Source: Sulfurimicrobium sp964384915 | GTDB lineage: Bacteria; Pseudomonadota; Gammaproteobacteria; Burkholderiales; Sulfuricellaceae | Direction: 5' to 3' | Assembly: GCA_964384915.1 (NCBI GenBank) | Contig: CAYLMA010000005.1 | Coordinates: 1-64,000, forward strand | DNA: 64,000 bases | Shown here: positions 7,729 to 14,138 of the stretch, piece after piece | Numbering within the stretch: position 1 is the first letter of the stretch | Layout: each line of letters opens with the position of its first letter | Notes under the pieces: model-generated | What the model was told of the DNA's origin: nothing | Databases searched by the model: none | Seen by the model: the letters and a program-made list of their open reading frames with translations, nothing else | Translations under genes and position numbers: made by a program

Positions 7729-8047
7729 AATGTGTGTGGCGTTGCCGGTATCTTTCCAGCACCTGTTCCAGAATTTCTTCGGAATTGATGCCGAACAGAC
7801 GACAGCACGCCATGAATGAAAATGCGTTTGACCGCCCCTTCGTCGCCAGCAACCATTCGAGAACTTCCGCCCGCGTTGCGGCGGATGCCCTCAAATCGAA
7901 CAGGTCATGCAGCGATTTTTCCAGCAGATATCCATGCAGCCTGATGATGTCATCCTCAGTCCACTTGGGAATTCCACTGCTATCTGCAGCACTGGCTGCG
8001 ACCGACGACGCTTGGAGTTGGAACGCTTGCTCGTCTTCCATGCGCAT
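7727..8047 (-). CDS. Hypothetical protein (106 aa)
   Basis: The start is placed at ATG 8045-8047 because GGAGGG lies 5 nt upstream; a longer form from 8098 (123 aa) has only a weak GAGAG. The mature part is helical (WTEDDIIRLHGYLLEKSLHD, then FSFMACCRLFGINSEEILEQ) with paired cysteines in MACC. I know similar small proteins in ICE and plasmid clusters but cannot name a family. It lies between recT and parB. Confidence 0.7.
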   Translation of the reverse strand: MRMEDEQAFQLQASSVAASAADSSGIPKWTEDDIIRLHGYLLEKSLHDLFDLRASAATRAEVLEWLLATKGRSNAFSFMACCRLFGINSEEILEQVLERYRQRHTH

Positions 8048-8110
8048 GGCCGCCCTCCGATGTTGATTGCCGACACCCCCGGTGAAGATGGAGGGCATTA
8101 GCTCGTTCTC

Positions 8111-8191
8111 TCAGGCCGATTTTTCATCAGGCTTGAAAAGCTGGAACGGCTCAACTTCGAGACGGTAGCCATTATTTTCGATGATGCTCAT
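8111..8191 (-). CDS. Tiny ORF coupled to recT (26 aa)
   Basis: The ATG (8189-8191) overlaps the recT stop as ATGA, and the last recT codons (GAGGCGGGGAAATGA) supply a GGAGG-like site. The product MSIIENNGYRLEVEPFQLFK plus PDEKSA has no signal or membrane segment. The coupling makes translation likely; function unknown. Confidence 0.45.
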   Translation of the reverse strand: MSIIENNGYRLEVEPFQLFKPDEKSA

Positions 8192-9273
8192 TTCCCCGCC
8201 TCCCCAAAAATGTCGCTTACTTGAGAAGAAGCGTTGAGCAACATTTCCTTGCGTCTGCGATAGGCAATCAGCAGTTGCTCAAGCTCATTGCCTTCGAAGG
8301 AATCCTCTGCCCGAAGAAATACTTCGTCCAGCTCACCGACAGTTGCTGCATTGCCGATGGTTGCCAGCATGGCACCGAGCTTTCCGCCAACTTCGCGGAC
8401 AGGAGTTGAAACAGTGTTGCCTTGCCCCTGCTCATCGGCATCCTGTTTACCGGGTTCATCATCGATGACCGGCGCCCAGGAACCGTTGATGGCCTCGGCA
8501 ATCCCGATATTCTGGGTTTCACCGCGCTCGTTCATTTCATCCATGGCAAGAGCCAAGGCAAGCTCCGGAGACTTCGGCAGCAGATTGCACAGGCGGCGGA
8601 TAACCGTCTTGAGGCCCATCGGAATGAAATGCGTATCCCACGTGCTCTCCTTACGGTATTTCTTGGCCATCTGGTAACCACGGGAGTTATTCCGTACCTG
8701 CTCGACCTGTTCCTTCGACATGGCGAGGAATGTGCGTCCGCCATCCTTGAAAACAGCGACGGCGTAGAAGCCAATGATCTGGCCTCTCTCCTCATCTCCA
8801 GCGGGAAAGCCATTCTTCTTCAACGGCTCGTGCATCAGCGTGCGATTCAGGCCAAGCACGATGTCGAACTTGTCGTTGATCCGCACCTCGTGAGGATAGA
8901 TGTCCTGCACATACCCGCTGTTGCGTGCGAGCTTCATGAGCCCTTGATAACCGGGGATCAATTGACACTGGCTGCCAAACGGCACGAGGTAGGCTTCGCC
9001 CATCAGGCCGACTTCCAATCCCAACTGACAGGCCTGAATGACCGCCGCAAAAACACTGCGTGGATCCGTTTCAGACAATTTCGGATTCAATCGAAAGGCC
9101 GTCAGCGCGGTTCGCGTCATGCGTTCCGCATTCAGATGCTTGGGCAGCGCGCGGGCAATTTCCCCCTTGAACTGCACCAGCATGGCCGGGAAAGGCACCA
9201 CGTTGGCCGTATTTCGATTATCGTCTGTATTCCCTTGGCGGGATTTTTGTAAATTGCGCAAAGTTTGAGACAT
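8188..9273 (-). CDS. recT: RecT family single-strand annealing protein
   Basis: 361 aa. Typical RecT motifs: ACQLGLEVGLMGEAYLVPFG, CQLIPGYQGLMKLARNSGYV and HFIPMGLKTVIRRLCNLLP. RecT pairs single strands produced by a partner 5'-3' exonuclease. ATG at 9271-9273 has GGAG 6 nt upstream; the longer frame to 9399 crosses a leader repeat. The exonuclease gene lies just upstream and SSB a little further, giving a phage or plasmid-type recombination module that probably serves element repair or circular-form processing. The C-terminal 90 residues after the core are acidic and variable. Confidence 0.92.
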   Translation of the reverse strand: MSQTLRNLQKSRQGNTDDNRNTANVVPFPAMLVQFKGEIARALPKHLNAERMTRTALTAFRLNPKLSETDPRSVFAAVIQACQLGLEVGLMGEAYLVPFGSQCQLIPGYQGLMKLARNSGYVQDIYPHEVRINDKFDIVLGLNRTLMHEPLKKNGFPAGDEERGQIIGFYAVAVFKDGGRTFLAMSKEQVEQVRNNSRGYQMAKKYRKESTWDTHFIPMGLKTVIRRLCNLLPKSPELALALAMDEMNERGETQNIGIAEAINGSWAPVIDDEPGKQDADEQGQGNTVSTPVREVGGKLGAMLATIGNAATVGELDEVFLRAEDSFEGNELEQLLIAYRRRKEMLLNASSQVSDIFGEAGK

Positions 9274-9284
9274 AGTTTTCTCCA

Positions 9285-9343
9285 ATAAAAATGGCGGAGA
9301 CACCATGGCCCCATGAGCGGGAACTGGTATCCCCGCCGGGGTT
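9285..9343 (-). repeat. Three-arm leader repeat, copy 7
   Basis: Before recT, and the clearest copy. Arm a (plus 9325-9337) GGCGGGGATACCA pairs along all 13 bases with arm c (plus 9293-9305) TGGTGTCTCCGCC, including two G-U pairs, followed by ATTTTTATT and the Shine-Dalgarno. Arm a can instead pair with the middle arm TTCCCGC (plus 9317-9323), leaving a 6-nt loop. Confidence 0.85.
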
Positions 9344-9367
9344 GATGAACTACAGAAAAACCGCCGG

Positions 9368-10201
9368 TCAGGCGGCGTACAACTCGAAGTCTTCGGCATT
9401 GGCAGCCCAACGTGGCAGCGATATCAATTCGATCTCGCCACCTGGCTGGTAAGCCGGCCAATTACCCGATTTCTGGCACCACTTCAAAAGCTGAAGCGCC
9501 GCCCGATACTTTTTGCGACCAACCTCGATAACTTCCGGGTCGGCGCGATAAACAGCCACCGCGTGCGGCGACTCCTTTTCGGCAGCGATGAAGATGAATG
9601 GAAGCTCCATTCCCGTTGCCGCCTTAATACCGTCCACGTAGAAAGCTGCCTGCACGTCGTAGCCCAATGTCGCTATAGCCCGTGAAAAACCAGCAGCGCT
9701 CGCATCGATACAGGACTTGAGATCGGTGATAACCTCCCCGTTGAACCAGTCCGGGCGACACTTGCAGGCAATCCCGGTTGCCGGATCGGTCCAGAACACT
9801 GAAAGTTCGGCATCGCCACGGCTGAGCAGCTTGGCCGCTCCCTGATGGGAATGAACAGCTGCGCGTATCAAGGTCAGCGTAGCCAGCTCTTCTGAGGTGA
9901 TCAGCGTTTTGCCCTGATTCTCAGCGTCGAACTTTGCTGCTGCTTCCTTGCCTTCCTTGGTGCGGCGGTCGAACTTTTCGGCCACCGCAATTTCTTCAGA
10001 AAAGCGATCCGGTTCCAGAATGAAAGAATGAACCGCGCTCCCGAAAGCCATCGCTGGCGTTTGGTGGTGCGGATAATCTAGGTATTCACGAAGGTGGGCT
10101 GGACTTCTGAGTATCTTGACGATGCCCGTGTGTCCAATTGCTTTATCCTCGTGATACCGCTTTGCCGGCATGACAAGCATGCCTGGGTGACTTAAGTGCA
10201 T
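9368..10201 (-). CDS. PD-(D/E)XK exonuclease, RecE-like partner of RecT
   Basis: 277 aa. Features of the PD-(D/E)XK exonuclease family (DUF3799 type): AFGSAVHSFILEPDRF near residues 54-69, then CRPDW, then VITDLKSC supplying the D-x-K catalytic pair, and a QAAFYVDG helix. Such enzymes resect one strand of dsDNA for RecT. ATG at 10199-10201 has GGAGG 5 nt upstream; the upstream extension to 10306 covers the leader. Recombination partner of the next gene, recT. Confidence 0.88.
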   Translation of the reverse strand: MHLSHPGMLVMPAKRYHEDKAIGHTGIVKILRSPAHLREYLDYPHHQTPAMAFGSAVHSFILEPDRFSEEIAVAEKFDRRTKEGKEAAAKFDAENQGKTLITSEELATLTLIRAAVHSHQGAAKLLSRGDAELSVFWTDPATGIACKCRPDWFNGEVITDLKSCIDASAAGFSRAIATLGYDVQAAFYVDGIKAATGMELPFIFIAAEKESPHAVAVYRADPEVIEVGRKKYRAALQLLKWCQKSGNWPAYQPGGEIELISLPRWAANAEDFELYAA

Positions 10202-10215
10202 GATGCCTCCAGTAT

Positions 10216-10267
10216 GAAAAACCGGAGTCACCTGCCCCCTTGCGGAGACTGTGTCCCCGGTCGGGTT
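10216..10267 (-). repeat. Three-arm leader repeat, copy 8
   Basis: Before the exonuclease gene. a:b hairpin CGGGGA-CACAG-TCTCCG (one G-U). The a:c alternative is ACCGGGG-A-CAC with GTG-A-CTCCGGT (10 bp, one A-A mismatch), followed by TTTTTC. CTCC of arm c also matches the Shine-Dalgarno GGAG. Confidence 0.8.
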
Positions 10268-10393
10268 GAAAAATGCTGTTTGTTTCCAGCGGCCAGCTAC
10301 CGCCATTTGTTCGGGCGGATAACCGCTCGATCAAATACCTGTTTCCGGAATGCGCTCAAGGAACGCACTCTGGAAAGCCCCGGAATGCCGGGG
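10268..10393 (-). ncRNA. Structured intergenic element R, copy 2
   Basis: 126 nt, the partner of 1548-1674. The block next to the leader is nearly identical. The remaining helices are kept with changed bases: GCGG-ataa-CCGC, TTTCC/GGAAA around TGCG/CGCA, and CCCCGG-aatg-CCGGGG. It again lies immediately 5' of a leader repeat, here between the 53-aa gene and the exonuclease. Confidence 0.6.
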
Positions 10394-10399
10394 CGGGAG

Positions 10400-10561
10400 T
10401 CATTCAATTTTCCTTGGTTGCTTTGACATGGATAAAGCCTTGCGGATCATGTCGCGGGTTTCCGGGTCGGTACGCCCTTCCTTGAGTCTCTGGTAGAGAT
10501 CGCAGGCAAAGGCCATCGGCAACGGGTCGAAAAATTGAACGATAAAGGGATGGGATTTCAT
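10400..10561 (-). CDS. Hypothetical small protein (53 aa)
   Basis: ATG at 10559-10561 with AGGAG 6 nt upstream. The product begins MKSHPFIVQFFDPLPMAFAC and ends SKQPRKIE; the middle (DLYQRLKEGRTDPETRDMIR) looks like a short amphipathic helical hairpin. No family recognised. It belongs to the array of small genes between ssb and recT. Confidence 0.6.
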   Translation of the reverse strand: MKSHPFIVQFFDPLPMAFACDLYQRLKEGRTDPETRDMIRKALSMSKQPRKIE

Positions 10562-10599
10562 GATTTTCTCCTGAGGTTGGTTGAACAGCCACAGCGAAA

Positions 10600-10669
10600 A
10601 TCACTCCGGGCCTGGAGTGATCCCCGCAGGTCAAAGAGCTCTCGGTCGAAGGCGCTTTGACCTGCGGGG
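10600..10669 (-). repeat. Double hairpin before the 53-aa gene
   Basis: Two adjacent perfect inverted repeats replace the usual leader here: a 15-bp stem (10622-10636 with 10655-10669) around an 18-nt loop, and an 8-bp stem (10600-10607 with 10614-10621) followed on the minus strand by TTTTCG. It could be a divergent leader, a terminator pair or a DNA-level hairpin. Confidence 0.65.
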
Positions 10670-10695
10670 GAGTCCCCCACAGGCAGTGCTGCAAA

Positions 10696-10773
10696 TCAGA
10701 TCCCAAGCGCACGAACGATTGGGCGGCTGATGATCCAGCCAGTGATGCAGCAAGCAAGAAGTACGAGTTCCAT
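10696..10773 (-). CDS. Tiny membrane protein (25 aa)
   Basis: ATG at 10771-10773 with GGAGG 6 nt upstream. The product MELVLLACCITGWIISRPIV plus RALGI is one hydrophobic segment with a basic end, so a single-span inner-membrane peptide is likely. Leader copy 9 stands in front of it exactly as for the longer genes, which supports real translation. Confidence 0.55.
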   Translation of the reverse strand: MELVLLACCITGWIISRPIVRALGI

Positions 10774-10785
10774 GAGATGCCTCCA

Positions 10786-10840
10786 TAAAAAATGGGGGCA
10801 CCCCTCCCCTGATGCGGAGGCGATGCCCCCGCACGGGGTT
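10786..10840 (-). repeat. Three-arm leader repeat, copy 9
   Basis: Before the 25-aa gene. a:b is TGCGGGG-(7)-CTCCGCA. a:c is GGGGGCATC with GGTGCCCCC (9 bp, one U-G), followed by ATTTTTT and GGAGG. Confidence 0.8.
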
Positions 10841-10846
10841 AAAATT

Positions 10847-11131
10847 TCAGGCGATTACTTCAAAGGAAGCATCGCCATTTTTGCCGGAATCAATGTCGAT
10901 CCAATTCCGACGCATGTACGTAGGTGTGTCGTATAGCTGCCAGTAAGTTGATTTCTCCTTGAGCATCTCGACGACCTCGGCAGGCTCAACCACATTGACT
11001 GCCTCTGGCGTTGCCGATTTTTCTTGTGACCGAATGAGAACACTCTTCAGGCTTTCAACTGCAAAGCGAAGAAATGACAGAACAACATGAAGCCCTGCCA
11101 ACATGGCCAGAACGAGAATGACGCGTTCCAT
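10847..11131 (-). CDS. Small membrane-anchored protein (94 aa)
   Basis: ATG at 11129-11131 with AGGAGG 8 nt upstream. An N-terminal hydrophobic segment (MERVILVLAMLAGLHVVLSF) is followed by a soluble tail of about 65 residues (EVVEMLKEKSTYWQLYDTPT, then NWIDIDSG). Probably anchored in the inner membrane with a cytoplasmic tail. No family recognised. Position between ssb and the tiny genes suggests a mobile-element accessory role. Confidence 0.65.
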   Translation of the reverse strand: MERVILVLAMLAGLHVVLSFLRFAVESLKSVLIRSQEKSATPEAVNVVEPAEVVEMLKEKSTYWQLYDTPTYMRRNWIDIDSGKNGDASFEVIA

Positions 11132-11147
11132 AAACAAACCTCCTGAT

Positions 11148-11195
11148 GAAAATGGGAGGCTTCTCCCAACCATGGAGAGTGACCTCCCGGTTGGG
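11148..11195 (-). repeat. Three-arm leader repeat, copy 10
   Basis: Before the 94-aa gene. Outer stem CCCAACC/GGTTGGG is 7 bp. a:c is GGGAGGT with GCCTCCC, followed by ATTTTC. CCTCC of arm c is fully complementary to the Shine-Dalgarno GGAGG. Confidence 0.7.
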
Positions 11196-11213
11196 AAAAA
11201 TGAAACGAGATAC

Positions 11214-11663
11214 TCAGAACGGCTCGATGTCCGGCACATCCTCGAATGCAGGGCCGGTTGCCTGTTCGGGCTTGGCGCCGGTTTTTGCACTGCGTTTGGG
11301 CTTGCCAGGCTGTGGCGTGTCCTTTTCGGACGGGCGAGAACCCAGCATCTGCATCTCGCTGGCAATGATCTCGATCACATAGCGATCTTGACCTTCCTTG
11401 TCCTGCCATTTACGCGTTTGAATACGTCCTTCGACGTAGATTGGCGAACCCTTCTTGAGGTACTCACCCACGACTTCAGCCAGCCGGTTAAAGAAAATGA
11501 CCCGGTGCCACTCGGTGAATTCCTTGCGTTCACCTGACTTACTCTTGCGCGTCTCCGTTGTCGCGATTCTGATCGTAGCAATCGCTTCGTGTTCCTTGGT
11601 ATAGCGAACCTCGGGATCCGCCCCCAGATGTCCGATGAGCGTGACTTTGTTTAATGATGCCAT
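11214..11663 (-). CDS. ssb: Single-stranded DNA-binding protein
   Basis: 149 aa. OB-fold start MASLNKVTLIGHLGADPEVR; core FTEWHRVIFFNRLAEVVGEY and GSPIYVEGRIQTRKW; a proline/lysine-rich linker; and the acidic tip DVPDIEPF that recruits partner proteins. ATG at 11661-11663 with AGGAGG 6 nt upstream. It is an extra, element-borne SSB next to recT and the exonuclease, as in many ICEs and plasmids. First gene of the minus-strand block, so the main promoter is expected between it and the divergent DUF1845 gene. Confidence 0.93.
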   Translation of the reverse strand: MASLNKVTLIGHLGADPEVRYTKEHEAIATIRIATTETRKSKSGERKEFTEWHRVIFFNRLAEVVGEYLKKGSPIYVEGRIQTRKWQDKEGQDRYVIEIIASEMQMLGSRPSEKDTPQPGKPKRSAKTGAKPEQATGPAFEDVPDIEPF

Positions 11664-11677
11664 GTTGCCTCCTGACG

Positions 11678-11726
11678 ATAATGGCAGGTAGGCCACCGTC
11701 CTGACGGGGCTGCCCCGCCGGGGTTT
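11678..11726 (-). repeat. Three-arm leader repeat, copy 11
   Basis: Before ssb. a:b is GCGGG-GCAGC-CCCGT. Arm c offers CTGCC for GGCAG (5 bp), followed by ATTATC, so the terminator form is weak. The AACCCC lead-in and its place directly before the Shine-Dalgarno match the family. Confidence 0.65.
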
Positions 11727-11775
11727 AAGAAAATGCTGTTTATGAAGAAGGCCAGCTACCCTCACCTCGACCGCC
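11727..11775 (-). repeat. Partial copy of element R before ssb
   Basis: Shares AAAATGCTGTTT and, 8 nt on, GGCCAGCTACC with the two complete R elements, in the same order and again immediately 5' of a leader repeat. The rest of the element is not recognisable, although ACGAAAG/CTTTCGT further out could form a comparable helix. Confidence 0.45.
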
Positions 11776-11830
11776 ATAGACGGAACGAAAGATGGTTGAA
11801 TTCTGTACCGTCCCTTTCGTCACGTGATGT

Positions 11831-11859
11831 CGAAATGCGTCTATTTAGGTCACATTTCG
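11831..11859. promoter_or_regulatory. Inverted repeat in the divergent ssb / DUF1845 gap
   Basis: CGAAATG (11831-11837) and CATTTCG (11853-11859) form a 7-bp inverted repeat with a 15-nt spacer; a CACGTG palindrome lies just left (11821-11826). The 253-nt gap at 11664-11916 must hold promoters for both directions, so this is a candidate operator. I see no convincing -35/-10 pair. Confidence 0.4.
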
Positions 11860-11916
11860 GACTTCAGCATTGATGCCCAATGGATACGCTCCTCTCAATC
11901 ACAAAGGGGGTATCAA

Positions 11917-12570
11917 ATGGCACAGAAGCAGAAGAGCGCATCCACGCAAATTCCATCAATCCGGCAGGACAACAGCAGGCCGTTCCTTACCCAGAAGGCA
12001 TTGCTCAATTCGCTGCATGCCCAGCAGATTTTCGAGCGCGGCTACGAGATGTGTGCCAACGCACTTTTTTCATTGAGCGTTGTTTTGCGATTCATAGGAA
12101 CTGAAGAGCAGGCACAGGAAGTTGATGCGATGGTGGACGCCTTGATCGATCAGGCATTGGATGGAATCCAGAAGGAATCGGCCCGGCTCAAGGAAATCGC
12201 AGAAAGCAACGGTATCGAAACCACCATCGGTTACACCAGCGCAAAGACGGTTGACGTCCAGATCACCTCGCCGCGCTCGATAAAATATCTGGCAATCATT
12301 CGAGAATTCGACGGCATGATGGCCAACATGGATGCGCTCTGGCTTTCCTGCGTTATTACGGATACTCAATATGCGCGCGGGGTCTACGAATGGAAGCGGC
12401 GGATTCTTCGTCTCGCAGGTCAGGTACGGCAGATCGCTACTCGTGCGGTTCTTGCTGCGCGCAGAAAGGAGACTTCGGAGGCTGTCGCTGAAGCAAGCGA
12501 GCCTCAAATTGCGGAAGCTGATGAGCCAGTAGTCGAAACCGCAAAAGGCAAACTCTCCGAAGCTGAGTAA
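11917..12570 (+). CDS. DUF1845 / AcaB-like integrating-element protein
   Basis: 217 aa. ATG at 11917 with AAAGGGGG about 6 nt upstream; the frame opens further left without a better site. The segment ITSPRSIKYLAIIREFDGMM, then DALWLSCVITDTQYARGVYE and KRRILRLAGQVRQI, matches the pattern I recall for DUF1845 (SPRxxxFLxLLxxxDxLxxxxDxLWLxG...W..RL.RLA..I), a family that includes the ICE regulator AcaB. The C-terminus is acidic and alanine-rich. A role in activating element genes is inferred from the family. Confidence 0.7.
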   Translation: MAQKQKSASTQIPSIRQDNSRPFLTQKALLNSLHAQQIFERGYEMCANALFSLSVVLRFIGTEEQAQEVDAMVDALIDQALDGIQKESARLKEIAESNGIETTIGYTSAKTVDVQITSPRSIKYLAIIREFDGMMANMDALWLSCVITDTQYARGVYEWKRRILRLAGQVRQIATRAVLAARRKETSEAVAEASEPQIAEADEPVVETAKGKLSEAE

Positions 12571-12663
12571 GTGGGGTTCAGCCCTTTTCGAGTGCAAGCT
12601 ATATGTGCTGGCGGGCACTGCACAGTTATTACCTGCCTTGACATGTGAGGTAATGAGCGCGAA

Positions 12664-12939
12664 ATGCAACATGAAACCCAAGCAATGAATGCCCGTGTTC
12701 TAACTTATGATGAAATGAAAACGCCGGGAAAAACGCTGATTAACCGCAAGCAGTTACTCAAGATCGTTCCGCTGTCTGAGCGAACGATCCTCGACATGGA
12801 GAAGCGCGGAGAATTCCCGCGTCGCTTTGCCATCACGGCACGCCTTGTTGCATGGGATCTACGGGAAGTGGAACAGTGGATTGAGGAGCGGAAAGCTGCC
12901 GCTATCCAGCCACTCGCTCCAGGACTCCAGGCCGCGTAG
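12664..12939 (+). CDS. AlpA-like transcriptional regulator / excisionase
   Basis: 91 aa. LINRKQLLKIVPLSERTILD, then MEKRGEFPRRF and VAWDLREVEQWIEERKAA, is the MerR-like winged-helix pattern of AlpA (phage CP4-57 regulator) proteins. Such proteins act as regulators or excision factors for a neighbouring P4-type integrase. The 3' end overlaps the 3' end of the convergent integrase by 38 nt. The start at 12664 is uncertain; MNARVL at 12685 is possible. Confidence 0.85.
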   Translation: MQHETQAMNARVLTYDEMKTPGKTLINRKQLLKIVPLSERTILDMEKRGEFPRRFAITARLVAWDLREVEQWIEERKAAAIQPLAPGLQAA

Positions 12940-14119
12940 TCCAGCGGTCGATCATATCGGCCCAATCCTGCAACATGGTGCGCCGTTGTTCAGCATACTC
13001 GGCCTTGTTGTACACAGCGCGTACACCCTTTTGCTCATGAGCCAAGCACTTCTCAATCCAGTCGGTGTTATAGCCTGCCTCATGCAACAGCGTAGAGGCC
13101 GTCCTCCTCAAATCATGGACAGTGAATTTACCAAGAGGCTTATCGTCATTTTGCGCTGCCTTGTAGGCCAGTGAAGTGACTTGATTCAGCGTAGCCTTGC
13201 TCATTGGGATGTCTGGATCGTAACGCGATGGCAGGACGTAGCGAGAACCGCCGGCACATGTCTTCAGCGCAACGAAAATATCCAGTGCTTGATTCGATAG
13301 GTATATGTTGTGGGGATTACGCCGCTTCATCCTTTCAGCCGGAATCGTCCAAACCGCCTCAGTGAAGTTGATTTCTTCCCACACAGCTTCGACGAGTTCG
13401 GACTTGCGCAGCATGGTTAGCAGCAGCAACTTGACCGCCAATCGAATTGTCGGTGCTGTCGAAACCCGCTCAAGGTAATGGTAAAGCAACTTGATTTCTT
13501 CGGGTGACAATGACCGATCCCTTGGCTGAAAGCGTGCAATTGATGTCGGGCGCACCAAATCTGCGGGATTCTCGTATCTGTGTCCGCGTTCTATAGCATA
13601 GCGATACACCATTTGTACCACCTCGCGGGCATGCACGGCTGTGGCTGGTGCCCCACGTTCCACAATCTTGTCGCACAGGGCACGCAAGTCTTCATGCGTA
13701 ATCTCGCCCATCTTAAGACGCCCGAATGGTGCCTTTAGGTCACGCTCGAACACCGATTGCCGCATGTCTCGTGTTGATTCTGCCATTTGATAATTCTTCA
13801 GCCAGTGCTCTACCCATTCCCCAAACGAATCGGAGCCTGCCATCTTTTGCTTTTCACGCGCTTTATGCCTTGATGGGGATTTACCGGCAGCAAGCCCCTT
13901 TTTTGCCTCAGCGAGTTTTTCCCTGGCCTCTGCCAGCGTCAATCCATCCGAACCGTACCGCCCTAGAACCAAAGTTTCCTGGCGCCCATTGATTCGGTAG
14001 TTGTAACGAAACGACACGGTGCCCGTCGTCAAGACGGTCACATAGAGTCCATCCCGGTCACTCAACTTGTATGGCTTAATTTCCGGCTTGAGATTCCTCA
14101 GCTTTATGTCGGTCAGCAT
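12902..14119 (-). CDS. P4-type tyrosine site-specific integrase
   Basis: 405 aa. Residues 1-85 are the DUF4102 arm-binding domain (LRNLKPEIKPYKLSDRDGLY), residues about 97-190 the SAM-like core-binding domain, and the catalytic domain follows with R238, K265, H335-x-x-R338, H361 and the nucleophile Y370 (AVYNKAEY), a complete set. The gene reads away from guaA, at whose 3' end the element is inserted. Upstream is an AT-rich control region with repeated sites. Confidence 0.95.
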   Translation of the reverse strand: MLTDIKLRNLKPEIKPYKLSDRDGLYVTVLTTGTVSFRYNYRINGRQETLVLGRYGSDGLTLAEAREKLAEAKKGLAAGKSPSRHKAREKQKMAGSDSFGEWVEHWLKNYQMAESTRDMRQSVFERDLKAPFGRLKMGEITHEDLRALCDKIVERGAPATAVHAREVVQMVYRYAIERGHRYENPADLVRPTSIARFQPRDRSLSPEEIKLLYHYLERVSTAPTIRLAVKLLLLTMLRKSELVEAVWEEINFTEAVWTIPAERMKRRNPHNIYLSNQALDIFVALKTCAGGSRYVLPSRYDPDIPMSKATLNQVTSLAYKAAQNDDKPLGKFTVHDLRRTASTLLHEAGYNTDWIEKCLAHEQKGVRAVYNKAEYAEQRRTMLQDWADMIDRWTTRPGVLERVAG

Positions 14120-14138
14120 TTCCGTTCACCACCTTTTG

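Noticed and set aside
294..11726. Reading the eleven repeats as a CRISPR array
   Set aside because: They are single, diverged copies spaced by whole genes, with conserved structure rather than conserved sequence, and no cas genes are present.
294..11726. Reading the eleven repeats as plain intrinsic terminators of the upstream genes
   Set aside because: Not excluded, but the stems lie immediately before Shine-Dalgarno sequences of the next gene, and the consistent competing middle arm is not needed for a simple terminator.
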